A stretch of DNA of 64,000 nucleotides from contig NZ_CP077084.1 of NCBI RefSeq assembly GCF_014268275.3, forward strand, positions 3,658,001 to 3,722,000, written 5' to 3'. The stretch comes from Pseudomonas tritici. Lineage in GTDB: Bacteria > Pseudomonadota > Gammaproteobacteria > Pseudomonadales > Pseudomonadaceae. The translations under genes were made by a program, and so were the position numbers. The notes beneath the pieces were generated by a model that saw nothing but the letters and a program-made list of their open reading frames with translations, did not search any database and was not told where the DNA came from. Below, in pieces: positions 17,747-25,557 of the stretch. Within the stretch, counting starts at the first letter, position 1. Every line of letters begins with the position of its first letter.

Positions 17747-19282
17747 ATGTTCTTGTATCACGACGTCATCGAGAAGATCGCGGCAAAACACCCCGAAAAG
17801 TGCGCTGTCGTTGTTGATGGAATCCGTTACACCTATGAAATGCTTCGCACACGGACGCTACAAATAGCCCATGTATTAGTCGCCAACGGCGTTCATCCGG
17901 GAGATCGCGTCGCCCTGTATTCCCCGATTTGCTTCGACCTGATCGCGGCCTATCTCGCCGTCCTGCGTACCGGTGCTATTACCGCCGCCACACACCCGAC
18001 TTACAGCCGCGAAAAACTGGTGTATCAGCTCAAGCATACTGGCGCGAAAGTTCTGATCACCCAAGGCTGCAATGCCCTGGAAACGCTGCACCTGGAAACC
18101 GATGTCGATCGCATCATTCTGATCGGCAACGATGAAACACTGCACCCGGAAATAGTCTCTCTGGACCGTGCAGTATCGACACCGGACACTCAGGCGGCCG
18201 CACTTCCCGACCTGCAGGACGATACTCGCATCACGTCGATTTTCTATACGTCCGGCTCCACCTTCAACCCGAAGGGCGTGGTGGTCAACCATCGCATCAT
18301 GGCCGCGGCGACAAGCGCCGTTACCGCTTATCTGAACAACACGCCGGACGATGTGATCCTCAGCTATTCCACATTGGCCTCTGACTACGGCGTGTACAAC
18401 ATCTTGATGCCCTTGTACTTCGGCGGCACATCGGTCATTGAGAGCTTGCCACCGACAGATGCGGACGATGTTCTTGAAGTGGTGAAACGTGAAGGCGTAA
18501 CCGGCATGCACGTCTTCCCGCCCATATTTTTCCTGCTTGCCGCGACCAAAGAGCACTGGCGACAGCAACTGCCCACGCTGCGCTATATTTCCAGCAGCGG
18601 TCAGCCGTTGTATTCCCGTCATATAGAACGTATTCGCGCTGCACTTCCCGACGTTCAAATCTTCTCCAATTATGGTCTGACTGAATGCAAACGCGTCAGT
18701 TATTTGCCACCTGAAGAAATTGATAGACGCCCTACTTCTGTTGGCAAGGCTTTGCCCGGTGTTCGCGTATTCATTGTCAATGATGACGGCGAACAAATAA
18801 CACAGCCGAACACTATCGGTGAACTTTGGGTGACCAGTGATTACTTGATGCTTGAATATTGGCAAATGCCTGAAGCCACTCACTCAGCCATAAAAACACA
18901 CGTATTCGGTGAAGCGAGACTTTATCGCACAGGCGACCTTTTCAAGAAAGACGACCGAGGCTTTCTCTATTATATAGCGCGCAAGGATGATGTATTTGCT
19001 CGCAACATATGGAATGTGAACCCACGCGAGATAGAGCAGTGCCTGGCCTCCCACCCCGCCGTCGCCCAAGTGGTTGTAATGCCGGTAGCCGACGAGTCTG
19101 CGGGTTTTTTGCCCAAGGCATTTGTAGTACTGGAACGAGACCACGATTCAACTTGCGAAGCCGCATTAAAGGAGCATTGCAAACGGCTGATGGACTGGCA
19201 CATGGTCCCGGCGCAATGGGCATTCATGGATGCGTTGCCTCAAACCGATTCCGGAAAGACCACCGGTAAAGGCTTGGCTTGA
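17747..19282 (+). CDS. AMP-forming acyl-adenylate/CoA ligase of a biosynthetic operon
   Basis: A 511-residue stand-alone adenylating enzyme that should activate a carboxylate with ATP. The phosphate-binding loop YTSGSTFNPKG (167-177), SNYGLTECKR, the RTGDLFK hinge region and the C-terminal SGK lysine are all present. No carrier-protein domain follows, and none is encoded nearby, so the acceptor could be CoA, an amine or a carrier elsewhere. The substrate cannot be predicted. It is the first gene of a five-gene run and is 17 bp from the next start. Its composition is more A/T-rich than flanking core genes, hinting at transfer. Confidence 0.85.
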   Translation: MFLYHDVIEKIAAKHPEKCAVVVDGIRYTYEMLRTRTLQIAHVLVANGVHPGDRVALYSPICFDLIAAYLAVLRTGAITAATHPTYSREKLVYQLKHTGAKVLITQGCNALETLHLETDVDRIILIGNDETLHPEIVSLDRAVSTPDTQAAALPDLQDDTRITSIFYTSGSTFNPKGVVVNHRIMAAATSAVTAYLNNTPDDVILSYSTLASDYGVYNILMPLYFGGTSVIESLPPTDADDVLEVVKREGVTGMHVFPPIFFLLAATKEHWRQQLPTLRYISSSGQPLYSRHIERIRAALPDVQIFSNYGLTECKRVSYLPPEEIDRRPTSVGKALPGVRVFIVNDDGEQITQPNTIGELWVTSDYLMLEYWQMPEATHSAIKTHVFGEARLYRTGDLFKKDDRGFLYYIARKDDVFARNIWNVNPREIEQCLASHPAVAQVVVMPVADESAGFLPKAFVVLERDHDSTCEAALKEHCKRLMDWHMVPAQWAFMDALPQTDSGKTTGKGLA

Positions 19283-19299
19283 AATCAAGGAGCGATACG

Positions 19300-20292
19300 A
19301 TGAACCCGCCGTACGACGCAGCATTAGAAAACAGTTCAATGTTCAAGTTGGCCGAGCACTTTCACAGCCTGGCCACCGGCTCGACCCAGGTTCCTTCCCA
19401 GCCACTCACCAGCCATCTTCGCGATACCATCGCGGACGTCGATGTCATTGCCTACCACGATCAATTGGTGGCTGATGCCGGCCCGTTGTTTTCGCACTTC
19501 CTGGCCAGCGTCCCGTACATTCTCGAGGAGATGGCGCGAATTGGTGTGGCGCTGACCCGACTTTCCAACGCCCGCCGCACCGGACAGGCGCAACACTTCA
19601 GTTTTTTTGAAGTCGATGCCTTCGACGGCAGCAATGGCCGCGCGCTGGCGGCCCACTCTCGCGGCTTGGTTCAGACACTGACGTGCTCGCCCAACCGCGC
19701 CAATCAGATCGCCTTTGATCGGTATGCCTCTCCTGAGCATTCACTGTTCTACCCACAATCGTTCTTCAAGGTCACCCCGTCGTTGCTCAGCTCGGCGCCT
19801 TATCAACGGTTTGCCGAGGGTTTCGACTACCTCTACGAAACCGCTGCATTCCAGTTCTACACTCAGGACCGCGACCTGCAGCTCAGTCATATCAAACCGC
19901 TGCTCAAGCCGGGCGGCCTGGCGTTCTTCTTGGAAAAACTCAATCACGCCGACCCTGAGGAATATCTGCGCCGGGAAGCGCTCAAGGATAAACGCTTCAA
20001 GACGCGCTATTTCACCGTCGAAGAAATCGAGTGGAAGCGCAGACAAATGCTCGATCAGATGGAAAACGGACAAGTCCGCAAGGAGGCTCTGGTTGCAGCC
20101 CTTCAGCGGCACTTCAAGCACGTCTTCCTGCTATGGAATAGCACCAATTTCTGCGAATTCGTCGCATCAGACGATCAGAACCACATCGAGCACTTCCTCG
20201 AACTGCTAGGCCCGGTCAATCAGCCCGGCGGCTTCTGCTTCGAAAATGCGTCCCTTGGCAAACAGCCGCAAGGGGACGCTCTCGATGCCTGA
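19300..20292 (+). CDS. Atypical SAM-dependent methyltransferase-fold enzyme
   Basis: A 330-residue protein with a helical N-terminal region of about 95 residues, then a Rossmann-like core. Motif I appears degenerate: FFEVDAFDGSNGRALA in place of the usual GxGxG. LTCSPNRANQ, FDYLYETAAFQFYT and LLKPGGLAFFLEKLN follow, consistent with strand order in class I SAM enzymes. It might methylate an intermediate, or use SAM in another way such as cyclisation; the latter is speculation. AAGGAG at 19287-19292 supports the ATG at 19300 over the upstream in-frame start at 19279. The last 8 bp overlap the next gene. Confidence 0.7.
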   Translation: MNPPYDAALENSSMFKLAEHFHSLATGSTQVPSQPLTSHLRDTIADVDVIAYHDQLVADAGPLFSHFLASVPYILEEMARIGVALTRLSNARRTGQAQHFSFFEVDAFDGSNGRALAAHSRGLVQTLTCSPNRANQIAFDRYASPEHSLFYPQSFFKVTPSLLSSAPYQRFAEGFDYLYETAAFQFYTQDRDLQLSHIKPLLKPGGLAFFLEKLNHADPEEYLRREALKDKRFKTRYFTVEEIEWKRRQMLDQMENGQVRKEALVAALQRHFKHVFLLWNSTNFCEFVASDDQNHIEHFLELLGPVNQPGGFCFENASLGKQPQGDALDA

Positions 20293-21406
20293 CGTTTATC
20301 TATCCCAGTGGCGCGAGCGGGCTGCCCTTGCGGATAAAAGCCGTAGATTGAGCGACGAAACACTGGGTGAGTTGCGCTCAAGCGGTTTGCTGAACCTGGT
20401 TTGCCCCCGCAGAGCCAAACCGCTGAAACCCGGCTGGCCAGCATTGGTTCGTTCATCAAGGATAGCGGCCAGGGCATGTGCATCGACAGGCTGGTTAATC
20501 AGCTTGGTGGGAGGACACGCCGCCATCGCAGCGCGCTTGAATCCATCGTTTGAGGCGAAACTCTACGACGGCGGCACGACACAGTTGTTTGCCTCTGCAT
20601 CGGCAGGCCCGGACAGTCGATTATCCATTGAGCCTGGGGGCATGCGTGTCAGTGGGCGCTGGCGATTCAGTTCTGGCATTGAACACGCGACGTGGTTGAT
20701 TCTGAATGCACCCTGCGCGAACCCTCCTACGGCCGACGCCAGCGAGCGCTTCCTGATTGTCGTAGCGAAGCAAGGTGTCACTGTTCTCGACTCCTGGGAC
20801 AGCATAGGCATGCGCGCCACGGGTTCGCATGATGTCGTAACACCAGAGCTGTTGGTGCCTCATCACGAAGTCTTCCCGCTTCAAGAGGTGTTCGGTGCAC
20901 GACCGGCGGGCACCGGGTCGGATTACCTTTACAGCGTGCCCATCGTGCCGTTCATCACGACCTCGATCATAGGCCCGCTATTGGGCTGCGCGGAGGGGGC
21001 GTACGACCTCCATCTCCAGGCGCTCGCGCAGCAAACTACTCCACCTTCGGCGGTGGCCCTTGAGCGGGTAGCCCACAGTGGCGCGCAGTTGACGGCGGCC
21101 AGTGCGCTGTTTGATTCACTGGTCAATCGTTTGGACGAATCAGGTCAGGCACTGCGCTCACTCAGCGAGAGCCAGTTGTCAGCCCTCAAGCGTGATCGCA
21201 GCTACCTCGCCCGCCAATGCGTTGAAGCCGTACACCGACTGGTAGAACACAGTGGCGCCTCGTTGATGACCACCGGCAATCCGTTGCATCGCCACTGGCG
21301 CGACCTGCAAACAATGGCCGCGCACCGTGACGTGCATTGGGATTCAGCCATGCTCGCCAGTGCTGCTTCAGCGCTCCACCCCCCCCTTTTAGCCTCAAAT
21401 CATTAA
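20285..21406 (+). CDS. Acyl-CoA dehydrogenase-fold flavin monooxygenase-like protein
   Basis: A 373-residue protein of the acyl-CoA dehydrogenase superfamily. It looks closest to the group D flavin hydroxylases (HsaA/HpaH/DszC type): an N-terminal helical part, a central barrel with SGRWRFSSGIEHATWLIL and DSWDSIGMRATGSHDV, and the C-terminal NPLHRHWRDLQTMAAHRDVH that lies at the flavin site in such hydroxylases. It would need a flavin reductase supplied from elsewhere. Hydroxylation or N-oxidation of an intermediate is a reasonable inference. Its ATG overlaps the preceding stop by 8 bp, so translation is coupled. Confidence 0.75.
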   Translation: MPDVYLSQWRERAALADKSRRLSDETLGELRSSGLLNLVCPRRAKPLKPGWPALVRSSRIAARACASTGWLISLVGGHAAIAARLNPSFEAKLYDGGTTQLFASASAGPDSRLSIEPGGMRVSGRWRFSSGIEHATWLILNAPCANPPTADASERFLIVVAKQGVTVLDSWDSIGMRATGSHDVVTPELLVPHHEVFPLQEVFGARPAGTGSDYLYSVPIVPFITTSIIGPLLGCAEGAYDLHLQALAQQTTPPSAVALERVAHSGAQLTAASALFDSLVNRLDESGQALRSLSESQLSALKRDRSYLARQCVEAVHRLVEHSGASLMTTGNPLHRHWRDLQTMAAHRDVHWDSAMLASAASALHPPLLASNH

Positions 21407-21418
21407 CGGGAGACGACG

Positions 21419-21805
21419 ATGTTTGTTCGCAGCAAAGCCGATATTGAAAACACCGCCCACTTTGTTGAGTGGGGTGCTGGAACCAGCCACCGCCTGCTGA
21501 CGGAAAAAGACCAGATGGGCTATACCGTCTGCCATACCGTCGTGCGCGCAGGCACCGAGTCTCTGCTGCATTACCGTAATCACTTGGAAGCCTGTTATTG
21601 CATTGCAGGTAACGGTGAGGTTGAAGATATGAACGGCAACGTCTATCAGATCCGCCCAGGGGACATGTATGTGCTGGACCAGCATGACCGCCATTACCTG
21701 CGCGGTGGTCAGGACGAGGACCTGGTACTGGTGAGTGTGTTCAACCCGCCGCTCAGGGGCGATGAGCGCCACAACCTCAGCGACACCTCTGGCTCAAGCT
21801 ATTGA
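21419..21805 (+). CDS. Ectoine synthase-like cupin (EctC-like)
   Basis: A 128-residue cupin resembling ectoine synthase along its length: [11 protein letters not shown] at the start, [20 protein letters not shown] and [19 protein letters not shown]. Residues that bind iron in characterised EctC (Tyr52, Glu57 and a His near 92-93) have counterparts at Tyr52, Glu57 and His92. No ectA, ectB or ectD is present, so ectoine itself is unlikely to be the product. A ring-closing dehydration of another diamino- or amide-bearing compound is the inferred role. GGGAG lies 8 bp before the ATG; the gap to the preceding gene is 12 bp. Confidence 0.8.
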   Translation: MFVRSKADIENTAHFVEWGAGTSHRLLTEKDQMGYTVCHTVVRAGTESLLHYRNHLEACYCIAGNGEVEDMNGNVYQIRPGDMYVLDQHDRHYLRGGQDEDLVLVSVFNPPLRGDERHNLSDTSGSSY

Positions 21806-21848
21806 TCGGCTGTCAGTTGACTCTATGATTCATTGAAACGGGAGCACC

Positions 21849-23048
21849 ATGCGCAAGGATTACCTGGCTTTTTTTATCTCACTGTTCCTGTCACGGCTGG
21901 CGGACCAGATCCTGCTGTTTATCGTGCCGCTGATTGTGTTCCAGACCACCAACAGCGTCGCGTGGGCCGGGTTGGCGTTTTTCGTCGAATCGCTGCCGCG
22001 CTACCTGGCCTTTCCCGTCTGTGGAGCGTTGTGCGATAAATTCTCGCCGGTGCGCATCCTGCATATCAGCCAGGTTTACCGCGCACTGGCGTGCGTGGTG
22101 GCCGTAGCGCTTTACGGGGTGTTTGACGGTATCTATTGGCTGGTGGCCCTGTCTGCGCTGTGCGGCGTACTGACGACGCAAGGCATCATGGCTCGCGAAG
22201 TCGTGATGCCACACATCTTCAAGCATTACACCTACGCCAAGACCTTGTCCTACTCACAAATAGCCGACCAGAGCGGCCTGGTGCTGGGGCCGCTGGTAGC
22301 GGCGTTGATGTTGGAGGTGTGGGCCTGGCATTGGGTAGTGCTGGGGGTTGCCGGGTTGTTTGTGCTGGCAGATCTGGCGATGCGGGCCTGGCAGCGCAAC
22401 ACCACGGTGAATCTTGAGAGTTTTGAACAGCATCAGGACATCTGGCTGCAACCGCTGCGCATCGCATTCGGGCATATCCGCAACCTGCCAGAGCTGAAGC
22501 GCATCATTGCCCTCGCGGTCGGCGTGAACCTGATCATCGGCGTGACGCTGGCCACGTCGGCGGCGATGGTCACGGGTCAATTCGCCGCCGGCAAGGATGC
22601 CTATGCGTTGCTACAGGCGGCCGGCGCAGTGGTCACCATCGCTATCCTGTTTTACCTGGCGCGCGCCACGCTGTCGTTGAAAGTGCTGGGCGGGCTGTCG
22701 TATTCAATGATCGGGGCCGGGGCCCTGGTCATGGCGGTCAGCCCCACGCTTTGGGCTTACACCGTGGGATTCCTGCTGGTCACCGGTTTCGACAAAATGT
22801 TCAACGTGTATATGCGCAGCACACGTCAACGGGTCATTCCGGTGCAAGACTTCGGTAAAACGGTGGGCGTGATCACGTTGCTCAACAACCTGGCACAGCC
22901 ATTGGCCGGTCTTGCGATTGCCGTACTCGCCGCGCCCTTGAGTACCCAGACGGTGATCCTGCTGCTGACCGGGATCACCGCGCTGATCGGCGTGGCCGTC
23001 GCGTCAGGCTGGCACGCCACTGTGAAAGCGGAATTCGATGTCGGGTGA
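21849..23048 (+). CDS. MFS transporter, probable exporter of the operon product
   Basis: A 399-residue inner-membrane protein with about twelve hydrophobic helices. The loop between helices 2 and 3 has GALCDKFSPVRIL, the major facilitator signature. It resembles the drug/siderophore-exporter branch of the family (EntS-like). As the last gene of the operon, 43 bp after the cupin and with a GGGAG ribosome site, it probably exports the product or gives self-protection. Its last 45 bp overlap the 3' end of the convergent miaE gene. Confidence 0.85.
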   Translation: MRKDYLAFFISLFLSRLADQILLFIVPLIVFQTTNSVAWAGLAFFVESLPRYLAFPVCGALCDKFSPVRILHISQVYRALACVVAVALYGVFDGIYWLVALSALCGVLTTQGIMAREVVMPHIFKHYTYAKTLSYSQIADQSGLVLGPLVAALMLEVWAWHWVVLGVAGLFVLADLAMRAWQRNTTVNLESFEQHQDIWLQPLRIAFGHIRNLPELKRIIALAVGVNLIIGVTLATSAAMVTGQFAAGKDAYALLQAAGAVVTIAILFYLARATLSLKVLGGLSYSMIGAGALVMAVSPTLWAYTVGFLLVTGFDKMFNVYMRSTRQRVIPVQDFGKTVGVITLLNNLAQPLAGLAIAVLAAPLSTQTVILLLTGITALIGVAVASGWHATVKAEFDVG

Positions 23049-23606
23049 CTCGATCAGCTCTTGCTCGGCCGCCCTCACCCGCTCGATCACCTGAGCGATA
23101 TCCTTGGCGTCGCCATACTGGTACGCCAGCTTCAGGTAACCCTGGAAGTGCCGCGCCTCGCTTTTCAGCAAGCCAAAGTAGAACTTGCCGAGTTCTTCGT
23201 CCAAATGCGGCACCAATGCTTCGAAACGCTCGCAACTGCGCGCTTCGATAAAGGCACCCACCACCAGCGTGTCAACCAGTTTGACCGGCTCATGGCTGCG
23301 CACGACTTTGCGCAAACCCGAGGCATAGCGCCCGGCGTGCAGCTGCCGTAGCTCGACCTTGCGCTTTTTGATCAAACGCATGACTTGCTCATGGTGTACC
23401 AGCTCTTCGCGGGCCAGGCGCGACATCATGTTGATCAGGTCAACATGGCCGTGGTACTTGGCCATCAGGCTCAGGGCGGTGCTGGCGGCTTTGAATTCGC
23501 AGTTCTTGTGGTCGATCAGCAGGGTTTCCTGATCGGCCAGCGCGGCCTGGACCCAAGCGTCAGGGGTGCGGCAACCGAGGAATTCGTGGATTTCTGGCAG
23601 GTTCAT
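23004..23606 (-). CDS. miaE: tRNA-(ms2io6A)-hydroxylase MiaE
   Basis: A 200-residue non-haem di-iron enzyme that hydroxylates the isopentenyl group of modified A37 in tRNAs reading U-initial codons. Ferritin-like di-iron ligands are visible: Glu in NCEFKAASTAL, the pair in REELVHHEQVMR, then FIEARSCERFEAL and KSEARHFQGY. The start MNLPEIHEFLGC is chosen over an upstream in-frame one because it gives the family N-terminus. It overlaps the convergent MFS gene by 45 bp. Confidence 0.92.
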   Translation of the reverse strand: MNLPEIHEFLGCRTPDAWVQAALADQETLLIDHKNCEFKAASTALSLMAKYHGHVDLINMMSRLAREELVHHEQVMRLIKKRKVELRQLHAGRYASGLRKVVRSHEPVKLVDTLVVGAFIEARSCERFEALVPHLDEELGKFYFGLLKSEARHFQGYLKLAYQYGDAKDIAQVIERVRAAEQELIESPDIEFRFHSGVPA

Positions 23607-23757
23607 CGGGCTCACGGGCAAAAGGATCACAAAAGGCCGGCGATTATACCGACCCCGCCGCAGACCACCAGTCACGGGCCTTGATGTGCATCAACATGAC
23701 GTCTGGCGGGCAGCAACTATAGTTGTTCCAGCCCCCGCCTCTTTTGGAGATCCGATC

Positions 23758-24621
23758 ATGCAAGCCATCCGCAGCATCCTGGTGGTCATCGAACCCGAGC
23801 ATTCGGAAAGCCTGGCCCTCAAGCGCGCCAAGCTGATCGCCGGGGTCACTGGCGCGCACTTGCATTTGCTGGTCTGCGACAAGAAGCATGAGCACTCGGC
23901 GCTTCTGGCGCTGCTGAAGTCGGGCTTGCAGGAAGACGGCTACAGCGTCAGCACCGAGCAGGCCTGGAATGACAGCCTGCATGAAACCATTATCGATGTG
24001 CAGCAAGCCGAGGGTTGTGGCTTGGTGATCAAGCAGCATTTCCCCGACAGCCCGCTGAAAAAAGCCCTGCTGACGCCCGCTGACTGGAAGCTGCTGCGCT
24101 ATTGCCCGTCGGCAGTGCTGCTGGTCAAGACGGCTAAGCCGTGGATGAGCGGTGTGATCCTGGCGGCGATCGATGTGGGCAACACCGATGCAGACCATCG
24201 GACGCTGCACAATTCAATCATCGACCATGGTTTTGATATCGCCAGCCTGGCCAAGGCGCAGTTGCATGTCATCAGCGCCCACCCGTCGCCGATGTTGTCG
24301 GCGGCAGACCCGACCTTCCAACTCAAGGAAACCATCGAGGCGCGTTATCGCGAGCAATGTAAGGCGTTTCAGACAGAGTTCGATGTGGACGACTCACACT
24401 TGCACATTGAGGAAGGCCCGGCGGATGTGCTGATCCCGTTCGCCGCCCATAAGTGGCAGGCGGCGGTGACGATTATCGGCACCGTGGCGCGCACCGGGAT
24501 TACCGGAGCGCTGATCGGCAATACGGCGGAGGTGATACTGGATGCAGTGGAAAGTGATGTGTTGGTGCTCAAGCCTGACACGCTGATGGATCAGCTGGAG
24601 GAACTGGCCAGCAAGCCCTGA
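23758..24621 (+). CDS. Universal stress protein, tandem UspA domains (UspE-like)
   Basis: A 287-residue cytoplasmic protein with two UspA-type domains (about 1-135 and 145-280). Domain 1 starts MQAIRSILVVIEPEHSESLA; domain 2 ends ATVSI-like with AAVTIIGTVARTGITGALIG, the ATP-site glycine loop, and then SDVLVLKP. A role in stress survival or adhesion/motility control is typical. The ATG at 23758 has TGGAG 7 bp upstream; a longer frame from 23566 runs into the miaE promoter side and is rejected. Confidence 0.88.
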   Translation: MQAIRSILVVIEPEHSESLALKRAKLIAGVTGAHLHLLVCDKKHEHSALLALLKSGLQEDGYSVSTEQAWNDSLHETIIDVQQAEGCGLVIKQHFPDSPLKKALLTPADWKLLRYCPSAVLLVKTAKPWMSGVILAAIDVGNTDADHRTLHNSIIDHGFDIASLAKAQLHVISAHPSPMLSAADPTFQLKETIEARYREQCKAFQTEFDVDDSHLHIEEGPADVLIPFAAHKWQAAVTIIGTVARTGITGALIGNTAEVILDAVESDVLVLKPDTLMDQLEELASKP

Positions 24622-24648
24622 CGGGGTCTTCAGGCAACAAAAATCAAC

Positions 24649-24676
24649 TGTGGGCGCTGGCTTGCCTGCTCCCGCC
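24649..24676. repeat. Degenerate single REP hairpin
   Basis: TGTGGGCGCTGGCTTGCCTGCTCCCGC matches the REP core seen elsewhere in the window with two changes. It lies between the convergent stops of the universal stress protein gene and the DUF1289 gene. Confidence 0.7.
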
Positions 24677-24689
24677 TTGACCGCTCCAG

Positions 24690-25160
24690 TCAGTGCCCCA
24701 GTGCATCCTTCAAAAAGTTTGGCGCGATATAGCGCTGGTAGTGCGCCTCCGACAGGATAAAAAACTCCCGATCAATGGCATCGCGCAGGTCCGGCAAGGG
24801 CCAATCGCGAAACTCCGGCAACAGCACCATGCCGTAAGCCTCCAAGTTGGAAATAACCCGCGCACCACGGGCGATCAACTGGTACGCCCAGCAATACTCG
24901 GATTGATGCGGCACAAAGCGAATCTTGCGCTGCTCCAACTGCCCACGCAGGGTCTTGGGGTCGAATACCTCGACTTTGCCGGCCATTACCTGCACCAACA
25001 GCTGCTCCAACCGCAGCCAGACCGCGCGTTTTTCTTCTTCGTTATAGCCGTTCCACTGGATCACTTCGTGGTGGAAACGCTTGCAACCACGGCACACGAG
25101 ATCGCCGTAAACCGTGGAGCACAGGCCGACGCAGGGAGTCTTGATGGTTTGGTTGGACAT
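24690..25160 (-). CDS. DUF1289 domain protein
   Basis: A 156-residue protein. The N-terminal DUF1289 module has four cysteines (KTPCVGLCSTVYGDLVCRGC, about residues 8-27), likely a metal site, followed by HHEVIQWNGYNEEEKRAVW. The C-terminal part (about 65-156) is a conserved Pseudomonas extension with HQSEYCWAYQLIARGA. No biochemical role is established. The ATG at 25160 is preferred over one four codons upstream. A 397-bp gap separates it from acnB. Confidence 0.82.
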   Translation of the reverse strand: MSNQTIKTPCVGLCSTVYGDLVCRGCKRFHHEVIQWNGYNEEEKRAVWLRLEQLLVQVMAGKVEVFDPKTLRGQLEQRKIRFVPHQSEYCWAYQLIARGARVISNLEAYGMVLLPEFRDWPLPDLRDAIDREFFILSEAHYQRYIAPNFLKDALGH

Positions 25161-25557
25161 GGGCAACGACACGCAGATCAGCGAAACAATGCGCCATGTT
25201 AGCCCTTTGTCTAACGGCTATCACCCTGCAAACTTGGCGAGGCAACTTACCTTTAGTTTTTTTTTGCCGTAGAATCATCCGGCCTTGTAAGGCGCCAATA
25301 ATCCGCTGGAAGCTGTTTTCAAAGCGTCACGAGCACAGTCGTTCCTTCAGAACGGTGTTGGCGATGGTGAATGACTCGGTAGGTCAACGCCCTCGCCAAC
25401 CCTCATCAGCTCCGTTCTGCAGGCGTAAAACTTTGAAAGCAGCTTCTGTGAGAAATGCCGGCAGCGCTGGCTTTGTGGCTCAAAAAGCCCCCGAGCGCAT
25501 GCGTGCCGTTCATTGCTGGATGAGCGTCCCGTGGGACCACTGATGAGGGTAATAACT
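25161..25557. other. Divergent region and structured acnB leader
   Basis: 397 bp holding promoters for the DUF1289 gene (lower strand) and acnB (upper strand). A long-range two-part stem is visible in the acnB leader: CAGAACGG (25348-25355) with CCGTTCTG (25412-25419), and GTTGGCGA (25357-25364) with TCGCCAAC (25393-25400). A T-run at 25255-25265 lies near the lower-strand start. I see no gene in this stretch. Confidence 0.55.

Noticed and set aside
17747..23048. Reading the operon as an ectoine cluster
   Set aside because: ectA, ectB and ectD are absent and the neighbours (ligase, flavin oxygenase, SAM enzyme) do not belong to ectoine synthesis.
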